Of a stretch of 64,000 nucleotides of DNA, positions 13,040 to 27,000 are shown piece by piece. The notes beneath the pieces are model-generated. The model ran no database searches and had not been told where the DNA came from. It saw only the letters and a program-made list of their open reading frames with translations. Location of the stretch: contig NC_135552.1 of NCBI RefSeq assembly GCF_964340395.1, forward strand, positions 15,830,694 to 15,894,693, in the 5' to 3' direction. The stretch is from Glandiceps talaboti. Taxonomy: Eukaryota > Hemichordata > Enteropneusta > Spengelidae. The translations under genes and the position numbers were made by a program. Positions within the stretch are counted from its first letter, which is position 1. The number at the start of each line of letters is the position of its first letter.

Positions 13040-16000
13040 TACAAAGTTTTGAAATAGATGTGAAAATGATATCAACATTTATCCATTATGGAATCCAATA
13101 TGGCTGCCGAATACTGTGTTAACTTTATGGGAAAATTAAAAGATTGACAATTTCCTTGAAAACAAGACTGTGAATCCAAAAAAAATTTTGTTATTTCAAA
13201 AAGACAGGAAAACAGCTCATGATATGGCAAAGTTTGGTGAGAATTGTAGAACTTTGGTGGCTTTCAGTGAAAGTTCTACCCAAGGCGTATTCCACCTTAA
13301 CCTGTCTCAAACAATTATAGTATTAAGTTTTCTCAGCTAATCACGATGGCAAAAACGTTAAACCTAATTATTGAAATAAAAAAAATGTTTGCATATATTC
13401 TCACCTAGCTAATAAACTGACACAAATTAAATCGGAAATTAGATACAAATTGAACTGTAAGTTCTTTAATTCTTGCCTAGACCATGGCTACGATCTAATT
13501 ACAGCGAAAATAACGACTTCTCCAAAGGGGCTTTCACCGCACGATATATATTTTGTAGTCTGCAACTTTTCTGGTCTGATTTAATGTGACAGCTGGAAGA
13601 GTTTCATTCCTTGGCGTATCTGGTAGCCTTTAAGTTATTGCAAAGATGAAACGAAGTATTAAAACTGATCAGCACCAGTGGACGTACTTAACCGCTATCT
13701 AAGTACATGCTCTACTGAGTGGGCTGATAAACCATGCCAGCTTTGATACCATGCACTTTGTCACCAGTAAAATTCTGAAGGTGGTGGTGGTTATGGTGGT
13801 GGTGGTGGTGGTGGTAGGGGGAGACTCGCTCTAAGAGAAGCAAAATCTCTAAATTGTGCATTTTCGAACTTTTGTATTTACAGTATAACGATTGCATGCA
13901 GACTTCATATAAAACTCCAGCCATCATTATATTCGTCCCCACATTCTCCATTTTTCTTTGCATGACTGGCTTAAATCATTACACAGACGCGTACTTGTAA
14001 TACTTCACATCTTGAAGAAAACAGTGAAGAAGTGTCACGTTTTAATTCTCTGTATATAGGACGCCATGCTTAGGCACAACAATTATTACTGGTAGCTGTC
14101 TACTTTGTCTCGAAGGTTTTATAGTGACGCTAATTATTTTGAGAGGCAACTGTGGACAATTTGAAATGAGTGCAAAAAAAACCTCCGATGGCATCTCGTA
14201 TGTAGTAGTATCAAATCTACACAAACGGAATACTGTAATCGACATATTTACTGGATGGGTAGCCAAGTTACTGTATCGCACCACATGGAATAAAAAAACG
14301 AAATATACACAACTCACCTACTTGAAATTCACATCATAGTGCCATTTCAATACCTCCATATTTATTTCCACGACGGCGCAAGAAATGGACAGCTTCGCGT
14401 AAAATATAAACGTATCCATGGACGCGATTTGACATCAATTAGCCAGCGAGCTTCCCTTAATAGGTCAGGCCCGCTGAGGGAGGCGCCAGCGAAAATTGGT
14501 TTAAGTTTGTACTTCTTGAGTATGCTACATGTGTACACTTTTTTGAGCGGTAAACAGTTAGATAAGGATGTTGGTAATCAGTGACATACCTTTGACGTTA
14601 ATCCGTGCTACCCACCCCTTAATGTATTAAATACACCATGATAATGAAATTGACCATTATACCCAACAAGACTATGACATCATTGCAATAGTTGAGTTCG
14701 ACACTGAGCCAGTGCAATGCTTTTGATACGAATGCGTTGAATGTGATCACTGCTGTAATATCGACAAAGCCATATGATATAGTATACACTAACGTAAACT
14801 TACCAATTCTTATAATGATGCAAATTGTGTTCCACAAAAGTGTAAATCCAACTAGGGTCTGCCCAATTTTACCAGGTTAATACATGTATAGAAACTCGTC
14901 CTACAAGCTTATAAAAAGCTTCAGGTTGCAAATTTGAGACCGACAGATTGCATTCACGCGTGGCGAAATTTCACAGTCTCTAGTCTGCGGTGTTGACCAA
15001 AAGCTTTTATCGTGTAGCCACACGTGTTAGCCATTGCAGAGTTGATGGCATTTGAGAGCCTCAAAAAACAGTGGTGTTGTATCGAGAATACAACAGTGCT
15101 GTTCTGTGGCTAGCACGCAAGGCCAAGTTTAAGAGCTTTATACACTAACTATATGGCATGCAAAACATTAAAACAATACCACATGCATCAAGTTAACATT
15201 TCCTGTAATTATCTCTGGACAACCAAAAAAAAATGTTTTACCTGGGATTTATCGACGGGTAATAGGTGCCAAGGAAAAGTAAAATATCCACTCTGTGTAT
15301 TCTTATAGTTGTCTTCCAACCTAAACTGTCATCAACTTCACGCTTTCAGCGACGCACCTGAGTCAATAAGTGCGATAGAGACCAAATAATGCAATATTTA
15401 CCCACAATTAGTCAAGTGTCGTGCTATGTGTACATTCTGCCATCTTACTCAGATAGCTGTAGATTTGGTGCGACGTTCGGCTGTTCGCCAATCTAGCCCA
15501 AATCATACAAAAATCCGATTTCTGACAAATAGATCGATAAAATTGAAACCCGCATATTCATAATTTATTGTATTCGCAAACCGTAGCGTGGTTAGAGGAG
15601 TTTCGTCGTTGGAAAAGCCATCGCCAATAAACAGACATTCCAATATCAGTGGCCAGTATCATGAATACACCTTGAATAGAATTAGCTCACCTTTATTCAA
15701 AGGTCAACAACCGGCTCCTTGACAATAGTTTGATATGATAAGTGGGCCTACATACCTTCTACTCTCTGTGCAGGGTTTCTTTTTTTTTGCTGTATAGGAA
15801 ACTGTGGGAGTGTTCGCTGACTCAGCTGACGCCGTTAAATGTTTCCTATCTGAGTAAGCCGTCCAGCTCACTGATAAACACACCTGCTAGATTGCGAAAT
15901 ATTTGGCATCCGGGATTTTTTTTTTTTAAATACTCGCGTTCAATGCTTTGGAATCATCTAAATGCCGCTCACATTCAAGCTTATTTCTGCGATAAGTTCC

Positions 16001-17686
16001 GTTGCTATCGTAAATGTTTTTTTTCCTCTCTGCCTGTTTAAAACTTTTAATTGCTTCACTAAACTTACTGAATTTGGAATAAATATACAAAAAAAAACCT
16101 GATCTGAACAGACAAATGGAAGCACGTTAATAAGGGAATTTGAAGTAACACAATTGCAATGTTCGTATCTGTTGTCAACATTATCATTTAATTAATGGTA
16201 AAAGCATGAGTTCTTGATGTTATATTCTAATCCCAGTACTTGAGATTACTGTTCAAAGAATCACTGAAACTCAGCGTGGTTTGGTGTGACGTAGGTGCTG
16301 CAAACACTTGACCTGTGTGACCTGCACTAGATATAACACGGTATGATATCAAGGGTGATAGAAATAGTGGCTGATTTAGAAGCTTTTTTTATATACTTAC
16401 AATACAGGAAATTAAATTTTCAATTCCTGTTATTATAAACATATTTTTTTTTGTATTTTTAGCTGATGGTCATGGACTGCAATAAATGACCTAATAATGA
16501 GAGAAGGCAATTCAAGACTACAATTTTTATACACAAAATTCGAAACAATTCATTTATTCTGTTGCAAATTGATAGTTTCCACCTTATGTGTCGAAATAAG
16601 TTCATATAATCATAAGACATGTTGACCGGCTGAATGGGTAGATCGAGTTATCTTGAACTGTTTACCATCAACGCTGGCAGATCCTAACACATAGAGAGAA
16701 CCCTGTTGAACTCAGTGTTTGTTATATATACAGTAGCACTCCTTCAAAAATATGCACTTTACAGCTTAGAATTCACATTGAGCTAAAAACCACATAGCGT
16801 TAGCGAGAGGATTTATATGCCACGTTTCGAAACAAGTGCTGCTGCAGAGACTTTGACGAGTTGTGTTCACGTTCCACAAAGGTCAAAGAAAGGTCATTAA
16901 AACACTCATTGTCATCTAACCTACCACGGATTGACGAACAATATTTGTCGGTCGTTAACTAAAAACGGCTCTGTAGAAATCCCGTTCTGAAAACAAAATC
17001 GTCACGTTCCGAACGTTCGGCTGTTTGCTTCAAAACTTTCCCATGACACAAATGGGTAAGTTTACAGCTAGAAATACGAGTATTGCTGCGAAATATTGTC
17101 TCTCACGATGACTTGAATGAAATGTGATGAGTTTTCATCAAATACTGATCATTACATTGGTATTACCACGACTGACGACTTTGATTGATTATTCTATTAT
17201 AGCTATGGGGGTGGTCACCTTTGACATTTGGCCTTTTATATACACACACCTCATCTTCTGTGAAGCCGGGGGTGGGGGGCGGGGGATGGGGGAATTAATG
17301 AGGTCACCGTACTTATATCTAGGGTAAGGATTGCGTTTTGTACTGACTAACTTTTGAAATCTGTCCGTTCGAAACACAAAAATCACCCAAACTTGTCTAC
17401 AATCTGGGACTGAAGCTTTGTACGAGTGTTATTAGTGATTTTTACAGAGTCACGTGATAGTCGACATCAAACGACATGTTTCGGACAAATAGGCACACAT
17501 TTTTTTTGGTCAGATTAGATATTCATCCACACATGGTCTATGGAATATACCCTATCTCTTTCAAAGCTGTGGCATGTTTGCTTTTTGTAATACATGTATA
17601 ACAGTTTGTAAAATATATATGTTGTAGTCATAAGCATATCTTACTATCACTTGCTATTGACAAAACTCAAACCTGATATTTCGCAC
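13040..17686. other. No gene recognised
   Basis: AT-rich intergenic DNA with a short GGT/GTG run near 13779-13815. Open frames stay below about 100 codons and none shows a known domain. Confidence 0.5.
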
Positions 17687-17737
17687 ATACAGCTAAAACG
17701 ATGTAGGTTTGGTGTTTCGCTCATGGGACATTACGTT
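17687..17737 (+). repeat. Solitary copy of the 44-bp MITE-internal unit
   Basis: About 44 bp beginning ACAGCTAAAACGATGTAGG match, with a few substitutions, the unit tandemly repeated at 37833-38008. The nearby copy at 18048-18093 is inverted. Confidence 0.7.
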
Positions 17738-18047
17738 TTTGACACACAGATAGACATATTTCAACTCTAGACTAACAATAACATAGACACAATAAACACA
17801 GCAGGATTCTTTGTCCAATCACATCAAACACAGATAAGCATTGCTATTCTTTCATAGTGCAGTAAAAACAGGCTTCTAATGAAAACATTACACATGGACT
17901 TGATGATTTGAATGGCTGCAGTTGTTCATTTTCTAACCGATAATCAACATGTCAAATTTGACTACTTCTACATCCCCACTGTGTGCAGCACCTATGTAAT
18001 TGTTTCTTTTGCATTAGAAGTTGTCTGAGGGCGGTGTGTATCAAATG

Positions 18048-18291
18048 TCATGTTCCATGAGTGAAACCCCAAGCCTACTTCATTTTAGCTGTAATACATA
18101 AACGAATCGATGACGTAATTTATTATACGTATACTAAACTGTGGAGGTAATGCTGCCAAGTGTACTAACACCGATTAGAGTACAAATAGAAGGCATGCAT
18201 GTACTGGTATAGCGTTTAAAACCATTATCATTTTATGTATACTAATTTAACTCATCAAATAGCTTATAAACTCAGCTTGTGTGTCTTTTAA
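18048..18291 (-). mobile_element. TTAA-MITE family, partial copy
   Basis: In reverse orientation it contains the 44-bp internal unit (18048-18093), the family core TGACGTAATTTATTATACGT (about 18110) and a right end (18264-18291) reading rc TTAAAAGACACACAAGCTGA. The other terminal repeat was not found. Confidence 0.65.
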
Positions 18292-19224
18292 CCATAGACC
18301 CTCCACCAACGTGCCAGGGTCTATGTTTTAACACAGATTGGCTCTTTTAATACCCCAGGTGTACTTGCAGAATATCATTCTTGGAAACCAGATAATTTTT
18401 GAAATATGGCAACGACGGCGGAAATATATAATACAAATTTTAAATCCAGCAAGATTGCAAGTTAGATTCTCTCGAGAACAAAATATATGAAAACAAGTAA
18501 TGTATTCATTAAGTATATATTTACTGTGTATTTGTTTATTTATACATTTATTCATTTGTCACGTTCGCTTATTTCATTTCCATAATTCAGTTGCATACAC
18601 ACTGGCAAATCTTCAAAATATTGAAAGGTGGCTAGTTTTGGAACACGAAACGAGAAACCGACGAAGAAAGTATAATTTTTCTGAAAAGTGGCAGGAGACT
18701 GTTTTGTACTTAATATTTGCCCTATTTTGATTTGTTGACACTTTATTGAACTTTCACTATGATCCTGGTATGTCTTTATGAAAGGTTTGCACATCGCCTT
18801 AACACTTGAAAAATCACTTTCTTCGCAGGGTTTCCTTATATAGTGACAGTTGTATATGGAATGTTAGATGATTTTTGGATGAGACTGTGGTAATTGGTTG
18901 CTTCACAGCAGTCTTTTCAGGTCTCAGCACCCTAGAGGTAGGGTGGGAGTTGGGGTCACCGTAGGGGTGTGTAAATACTTGGATATATTTTAAAGTGATG
19001 CGCCGTCCACGTCCCTATCTTCTATTAAAGGATGTTTTTTTGACCCATTAGTTAAATACATAATGATGTTTCAGTCGTTGGGGGCGCTCTACAGTTCAGA
19101 ACCCACGAACACCACCACCTTTACGTAATGCTGTACACGGGTATGACTTTCTGCATGTTATTTTAGTCTTAGTCTCGGGTACCCTGCATGGTTGTCAACT
19201 GCGATTTGACTAATATGTTCTCAT
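18292..19224. other. No gene recognised
   Basis: AT-rich DNA; overlapping open frames at 18.3-18.8 kb on both strands lack motifs and splice context. Confidence 0.5.
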
Positions 19225-19460
19225 ATTACAGTACAGTGGTGACAGTAGTCGGATGAGGCAGTGCACCGGTAGCAATGGTGGGATGCCAAAATAACAAAAT
19301 AATGCAAAGTTAGATAATACAATAAGTCATAATATAAGAAAGTAAAATCTGACCGTTCCCTAATTCTATATTCTAAAACATGACCCTGCCCTAAAAACCA
19401 ATTCGTAAAATCCGGCCCACCCCAATTCCTCTGGTCCCTCCACCTGTAATTACTGATGGC
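19225..19460 (+). repeat. Dispersed repeat family B, copy 1
   Basis: Begins near ATTACAGTACAGTGGTGACA, followed by GGTGGGATGCCAAAA, AATGCAAAGTTAGATAATAC and a CCCTAAAAACCAATTCGTAA segment. Diverged copies with the same motif order lie at 39885-40085 (same strand) and 57930-58125 (opposite strand). Confidence 0.75.
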
Positions 19461-20143
19461 TTCCTAGATGTGTTGTTTTCGGCAGTAAAGAGATCCAAGA
19501 GTAAGGGACAGCGTATATTATTACACCAGACTTATGAATAAAGACGTCTCGGCCACTGAGGGCGCTATTACTCGGGAACATAGTATAAGTACCAACTTGA
19601 CCTATGGTTTACAGAGTATTACACAACGTTTTCTTAACTATTCAACTGAAGAATTAACAGAGATACATTTTAATTCATTTCTAAGCTTAAATTTTGCATT
19701 TTCAAAACGGAATTCCAACATGTCCAACAAATTGACACTAATAAAAGTTTACTTTCCACATACGGCTACTCATGTTACTGGTAATACTGGTCAAACCCTT
19801 CATCACGGATGAGGAGTTCTACTGTATGAAAAATCCCCTTTTAAACAATCACTGGGGACCTGAATAATAATCACCAAGATTTTGTTGAGAGTAACAATTT
19901 TTCTGCGTTAAAAAAACTATCTGTTTAGATCAATGTGCCATTAACTAGTGTCTAAGATCACAGTTCTGCAATTTAGTAAGGTCACACGATCACACAGCAA
20001 TGTATAAAGTCACAAAAAGTGTGGTGAATTTACCCCAATACACTGCAATTTGGCGCCAACTTTATTTAGTTCTGAGGTCAGTTTTACGCACAAATCACAC
20101 ATCAAAACAGTATGGAGGTACACACTTGTTTTGAATCTATGGA
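19461..20143. other. No gene recognised
   Basis: One 92-codon open frame (19534-19812) has no recognisable domain, signal peptide or splice structure. Confidence 0.5.
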
Positions 20144-20443
20144 TTAAAGGGACACACGCTGAGTTTATAAGTTTTTGGGCGAGATTTATGATGAACACAA
20201 AACTGGTATTAAGATATAACGTATAAACAATCCAATGACGTAATATTTTATACGTACCAAAAATGTCGAGGAATCCATCCTATGCAATAAACAGTTCCAA
20301 CAATGTCAGAAGGCAATTGTAATGTTATAGAATGCATACATTGACATTGATACCGTAACGTTATAACTTATGGTTAATCGAGATTCCATGCAAGTATTTT
20401 CATGTAAAGTAAAGGTTTACAAACTCAGCTTGTGTCCCTTTAA
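20144..20443 (-). mobile_element. TTAA-MITE, complete copy of about 300 bp
   Basis: Both ends are terminal inverted repeats: the left starts TTAAAGGGACACACGCTGAG and the reverse-complemented right starts TTAAAGGGACACAAGCTGAG (19 of 20 match). The internal core TGACGTAATATTTTATACGT is shared with the other copies. There is no coding capacity, so this is a non-autonomous DNA element. The TTAA at both ends may be the target duplication, as in piggyBac-type elements. Confidence 0.85.
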
Positions 20444-21596
20444 ATTGCTGTCCATGAAAACAAAGGGCAAACTCACGACTTAGTGTTTATCAGAAAAGTT
20501 ACCTCTGATAATACTGGTGTAGACAATTGCGTGGTGACCCTATGAACAAAGCTTCTAAAGTTATTGACCAAATTTTATTGACCTTGAGGATGAAGGCCAA
20601 GGTCGAAAGTCAGAGTCAACTCTGCTGGTGCATCGTGAATGTCATGAGAGACATATAGCCTAGTTGCAGGGGACGACATAGATCAAGCAGATTCGGGTGA
20701 ATGGAACCGAAGATGAAGTCCGAGGACTGAGTGGGACCCAAATTACAGAGGAGGACGACATGCTCGGGACTAAAAGTGGCCCTGAAGAAAGTCCTCGGAT
20801 CAGCTCAGTGTCCCCGGGTCATTTTCTGCCACGACGAGAAAATACGTGAACAACACACACGCAAGCGTATATCTATTCGAAAAACCTGAAGTCGCGGCTA
20901 TTTTTGACAACTTTGCGTTTTGCAGTTCACACATCTGAGAAGTTTATAGAAGTTGGTGAGTATTCCCTTAAGGTCCTTGACAGGACGTGGGTAAAGTAAA
21001 TGACTTGAAAGACGTTGTCTTTACCAATAGGAACGTGTACATAGTGTTATAACTTATATAGGACACGCCGTCGGTCATTTTATTTTGGTTATTTCTCGTC
21101 ATCGTATAAATCAGACATATTGTGATTCAGTATCTTTTAACAATGATGCAGAGACATTCAATTTTTATCTTAAGATGATGATGATCCATTGACATTCTAA
21201 TTCCTCAATTTTATCTCAAAATGAACAAGGGTTCTGTGGGAATGTCTATCAACACTGAACTGTGAACATACAATTGTATCATAAACGATTCTTGGAAAAT
21301 ATACATGTAGTTTTGATATTCTTTTACAACCAATGTGGAACATTCAGTTTCAATTTATACATGGCGTATTAATTCATATATATTTCAAACGAAGACATGT
21401 TTGTATCTGCTTCGGCAATTCTGATACTTGGAGAGAACATAGGTCACTGAAGCAGAGTGAATGGAACCGGAGATAAAGTTCGAGGATTGAGTGGGACCAA
21501 CACAAAGCGTTAAGTCAGAAGTATCCCAGTGCGAATTCTTTATAGCTCCATTCACCCATAGACAAATGTTTACAGTTAATCATATGCACCATATAT
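20444..21596. other. No gene; short duplicated segment
   Basis: About 40 bp at 20699-20738 (GAATGGAACCGAAGATGAAG onward) recur with four substitutions at 21460-21499. No gene is recognised. Confidence 0.55.
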
Positions 21597-23321
<1,725 letters not shown>

Positions 23322-23340
23322 ATTGCATCATGTTTCTTGA

Positions 23341-23465
23341 TGAAAGAACGTCCGGGGGAGGGGGTCTGTCACGATCTTGCACAGTTAAAGAACGTCCGGG
23401 TTCGATTCAGTCACGATGTTGCACAGTCAAAGACAAACGTCCGAGTTATGTCACGATGTTGCACC
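23341..23465 (+). promoter_or_regulatory. Promoter-proximal array, three 38-45 bp units
   Basis: Three tandem units (23341-23385, 23386-23427, 23428-23465) share AAAGAACGTCCGGG and GTCACGATGTTGCACAGT. A more diverged unit lies upstream at about 23236-23275 within duplication copy B. The array stops two bases before a TATA box. A cis-regulatory role is inferred from position and repetition; I do not recognise a known factor site. Confidence 0.55.
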
Positions 23466-23466
23466 T

Positions 23467-23473
23467 ATATAAA
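23467..23473 (+). promoter_or_regulatory. TATA box of the lectin gene
   Basis: TATATAAAG lies about 430 bp upstream of the start codon. Transcription would begin near 23497. A noncoding exon to 23593 could end at the donor AAG|GTAAGG, with acceptor CCCAATACAG|AAAG at 23866, leaving 29 untranslated bases before the ATG. Confidence 0.5.
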
Positions 23474-23895
23474 GCAACAACTCAGAATTTAAAAAAAACA
23501 ACACTTTTACCTGTACCGGCATCCGAACTGATAGTTCTTGTAATCTGCGTACCTTTACTCTAAGCGTTCATAAGTCACACAGATTTTTTAAAGGTAAGGC
23601 TGAGGGTGTTAAGCCGATATCTTATTATCGTTCATTAGTAAGTCATTTGCTAAATTAACGATTTCCAGTAATTAGATAGGCTATATCTTAAAAACGCACT
23701 CTTCAAATTTAACTCAATTTGGTACATCAACCATAACTCATCTCATATGTCCTGTTGCATTTCAACAATTGTGTCTTGTAGTAGAGTAGAATCATTTGAA
23801 TATATGCGTGAGAGACTATACGTCCTTTTAGTGTGTATGGGTTTTTGTTCATTTTACCCAATACAGAAAGTCAAGCACAGCCATCAGTTTGGACA

Positions 23896-24036
23896 ATGGG
23901 ACGTTCAATTTCGGTCATGCTATTCCTCGTCTGCGCATGTGCAGTATCCGCCAGGTACTTGGAAACGGAGAAGGACGAACTGGAACATTTGGTGGATATG
24001 CTTGAAAGCATAAAAAGGGAGGATAAAACAACACAG
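23896..24036 (+). CDS. Lectin exon 1: signal peptide and helix start
   Basis: Codes residues 1-47. MGRSISVMLFLVCACAVSA is a typical signal peptide: Arg near the start, a hydrophobic core and small residues before the cleavage site. The mature part begins RYLETEKDELEHLVDMLES, with leucines and other hydrophobics spaced like an amphipathic helix. The start is the first ATG after the predicted 5' UTR acceptor at 23866. The exon ends ACACAG|GTAAGT in phase 0. Confidence 0.85.
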
Positions 24037-27000
24037 GTAAGTCTATAATTTTTCATCCCCTCTATCTCCTTCTTTGCCTATTTAAATTTGTTGCTCATTT
24101 CCCCCCCCCCTCTCTCCCCCTCCCTTTCTCTCTTTTCTTTGTAACTTAATCAATGATAACTGTTTTTGCCGACAGGAATTGGACGAAAAAATCCCAGAAA
24201 CCAAGAAGGATTACCTCACCCGTAAACACGCAAATACAGGTATGGTTTCACTTTTTTATTTTGTTGTATTTACTGGCCTCATGCCATCACATACAGGTAT
24301 TAGATTTTAACAAACAGTGACGGATGAGGTCGAGAATCAACCAAATCAACCGAAATGAGTTAACCATAAAATATTGTTCAAATAGATTTTTTGAGCCATT
24401 ACATACACACACATACACACACACACATACACACACATACATACATACATACATACATACATACATACATACATACATACACACACACATACATACATAC
24501 ATACATACATACATACATACATACATACATACATACACACATACATACATACATACATACATACATACATACTTGTACTCCGGCTGGGCGTTAAATTTCG
24601 ACTGACAGTTACAAATGAGGGCTATTGACCAATCAGGGAAAAGCGTGAAGACCGGTGTATCAGCAGAGTAGCAAATTTATCAAATGTCGGTGGCGGGAGT
24701 GTATTTGCTGTGTATGAGATCCAATTAATGGCATCCAGGGAAGAGTGATTAGACGCAGACAATCATAACAAAAACATGACCCCTGACTGTGACTGAACAG
24801 ATAGGACTTCCGTTCACAAGTTGAACACTATTTTCGTAATAATAAACATTACCTCAGAGTGTATTTAGAAGGTGAATAAAATACACATACTACAACTTGT
24901 ACTTGCAAGGTAGACGGTATAATGGCAGAGAGAAAGCGACGGTTTGCTGTTATGATATTTGAGGACATAGATCAGAAACTGAAGACAAGTGTACTGAAAA
25001 ATCATAGTACACAGAAATACACAGAAAAAAATACTAGCTCATCATGCAAGTATGGAATAGTTGGGCCGAGGAGAGGGATGAAGACGGAATGGACAAAAAA
25101 GTCACAATAATTGTGGACGGTATTGCACTGTAGTTTGAATGGTGTATTTTACTACTACAACTTGCGAGAGGTAGACGGTACTACTATTGCTTCGTAATAC
25201 ACTACATTTCAAAAGTTTGAATGGTGTATTTCATTTGCATGTAATTAATATGCTGTTTCTTTACGCTAGACACAGATAAACAATTTCGCTGAAAGTTGTA
25301 ACATTGAATGTTGACACAGGCGTGTATCCAGTTTGTTGACACGTGTCAGCTTCGATTGGAAGTCACGTTGGCGTCAGGGTGTCTCATCGAAAATCAAAAC
25401 ATAAACAATGAGTGTATGGAGTTTTTCCTGGAAAGAATATGACACCATCGAATTATTAGCCGGGGTACAAGATAAATGCCATCCTGGCAATACACGCCTC
25501 CTACGTCGGCGTGTATTTACCCGGACGGCATTTATTACATACACACATACATACATACATACATACTTGTACTCCGGCTGGGCGTTAAATTTCGACTGAC
25601 AGTTACAAATGAGGGCTATTGACCAATCAGGGAAAAGCGTGAAGACAGGTGTATGAGCAGAGTAGCAAATTTATCAAATGTTAGTGGCGGGAGTGTATTT
25701 TCTGTGTATGAGATCCAATTAATGGCATCCAGGGAAGAGTGATTAGACGCAGACAATCATAACAAAAACATGACCCCAGACTGTGACTGAACAGATAAGA
25801 CTTCCGTTCACACGTTGAACACTATTTTCGTAATAATAAACATTACCTCAGAGTGTATTTAGAAGGTGAATAAAATACACATACTACAAGGTAGACGGTA
25901 TAATGGCAGGGGGAAAGCGACGGTTTGCTGTTATGACAGCTGAGGACATAGATCAGAAACTGAAGGCAAGTGTACTGAAAAACACACAGAAATACACTGA
26001 AAAAAATACTAGCTCATCATGTAAGTTTGGAATAGTTGGGCGAAGATAGGGATGAAGACGGAATGGACAAAAAGTCACAATAATTGTGGACGGTATTGCA
26101 TTGTAGTTTGAATGGTGTATTTTCTTACAACTTGCGAGAGGTAGACGGTACTGCTATTGCTTCGTAATACACGACATTTCAAAAGTTTGAATGATGTATT
26201 TCATTTGCATGTAATTAATATGCTGTTTCTTTACACTAGACACAGATAAACAATTTCGCTGAAAGTTGTATTTTTGATGTCAGTAGCCAGGGGTACGTTT
26301 TATCAGTGGCGATTAAATTTCATATCACTAGTTGCATACACATGATGGATGTGATTGTATTGAGTAGTTTGTAGTATGAATGTCCTGCATAATAATATCG
26401 AGCAAATACATAGTGGTATGAAATACACTGTACATTGGGATGTACATTGGGATGTAAATTGCTATTTTCGTCGTGCTACATAGCGATATACGTGTGTGAC
26501 ATTGAATGTTGACACAGGCGTGTATCCAGTTTGTTGACACGTGTCAGCTTCGATTGGAAGTCACGTTGGCGTCAGGGTGTCTTGTCGAAAATCAAAACAT
26601 AAACAATGGGTGTATGAACTTTTTCCTGGTAAGAATATGACACCATCGAATTATTAGCCGGGGTACAAGATAAATGCCATCCTGGCAATACACGCCTCCT
26701 ACGTCGGCGTGTATTTACCCGGACGGCATTTATTACATACACACATACATACATACACACATACATACATACATACACACATACATACATACATACATAC
26801 ATACATACATACATACATACACACATACATACACACATACATACATACATACATACATACATACATACATACATACATACATACATACATACACATACAT
26901 ACATACATACATACATACATACATACATACATACATACATACACACACACATACATACATACACATACATACATACATACATACATACATACATACATAC

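Larger units (their letters stand above)
24570..25535 (+). mobile_element. CATA-bordered element, unit 1
   Basis: Begins ACTTGTACTCCGGCTGGGCG directly after the CATA run and ends with a large hairpin (25472-25535) directly before another CATA run. Unit 2 at 25565-26733 is nearly identical. Internally it has a start codon and a short frame resembling the N-terminus of Crypton-type (DUF3504/KIAA1958-like) proteins. No terminal inverted repeats are visible. It lies wholly within intron 2 of the lectin gene. Confidence 0.65.
25565..26733 (+). mobile_element. CATA-bordered element, unit 2
   Basis: Near-identical direct repeat of 24570-25535, separated from it by a short CATA run. It differs mainly by a 228-bp segment (26271-26498) absent from unit 1, plus scattered substitutions. 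It ends in the same hairpin followed by a much longer CATA run. Unequal exchange through the CATA tracts is the simplest explanation for the tandem arrangement. Confidence 0.7.
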
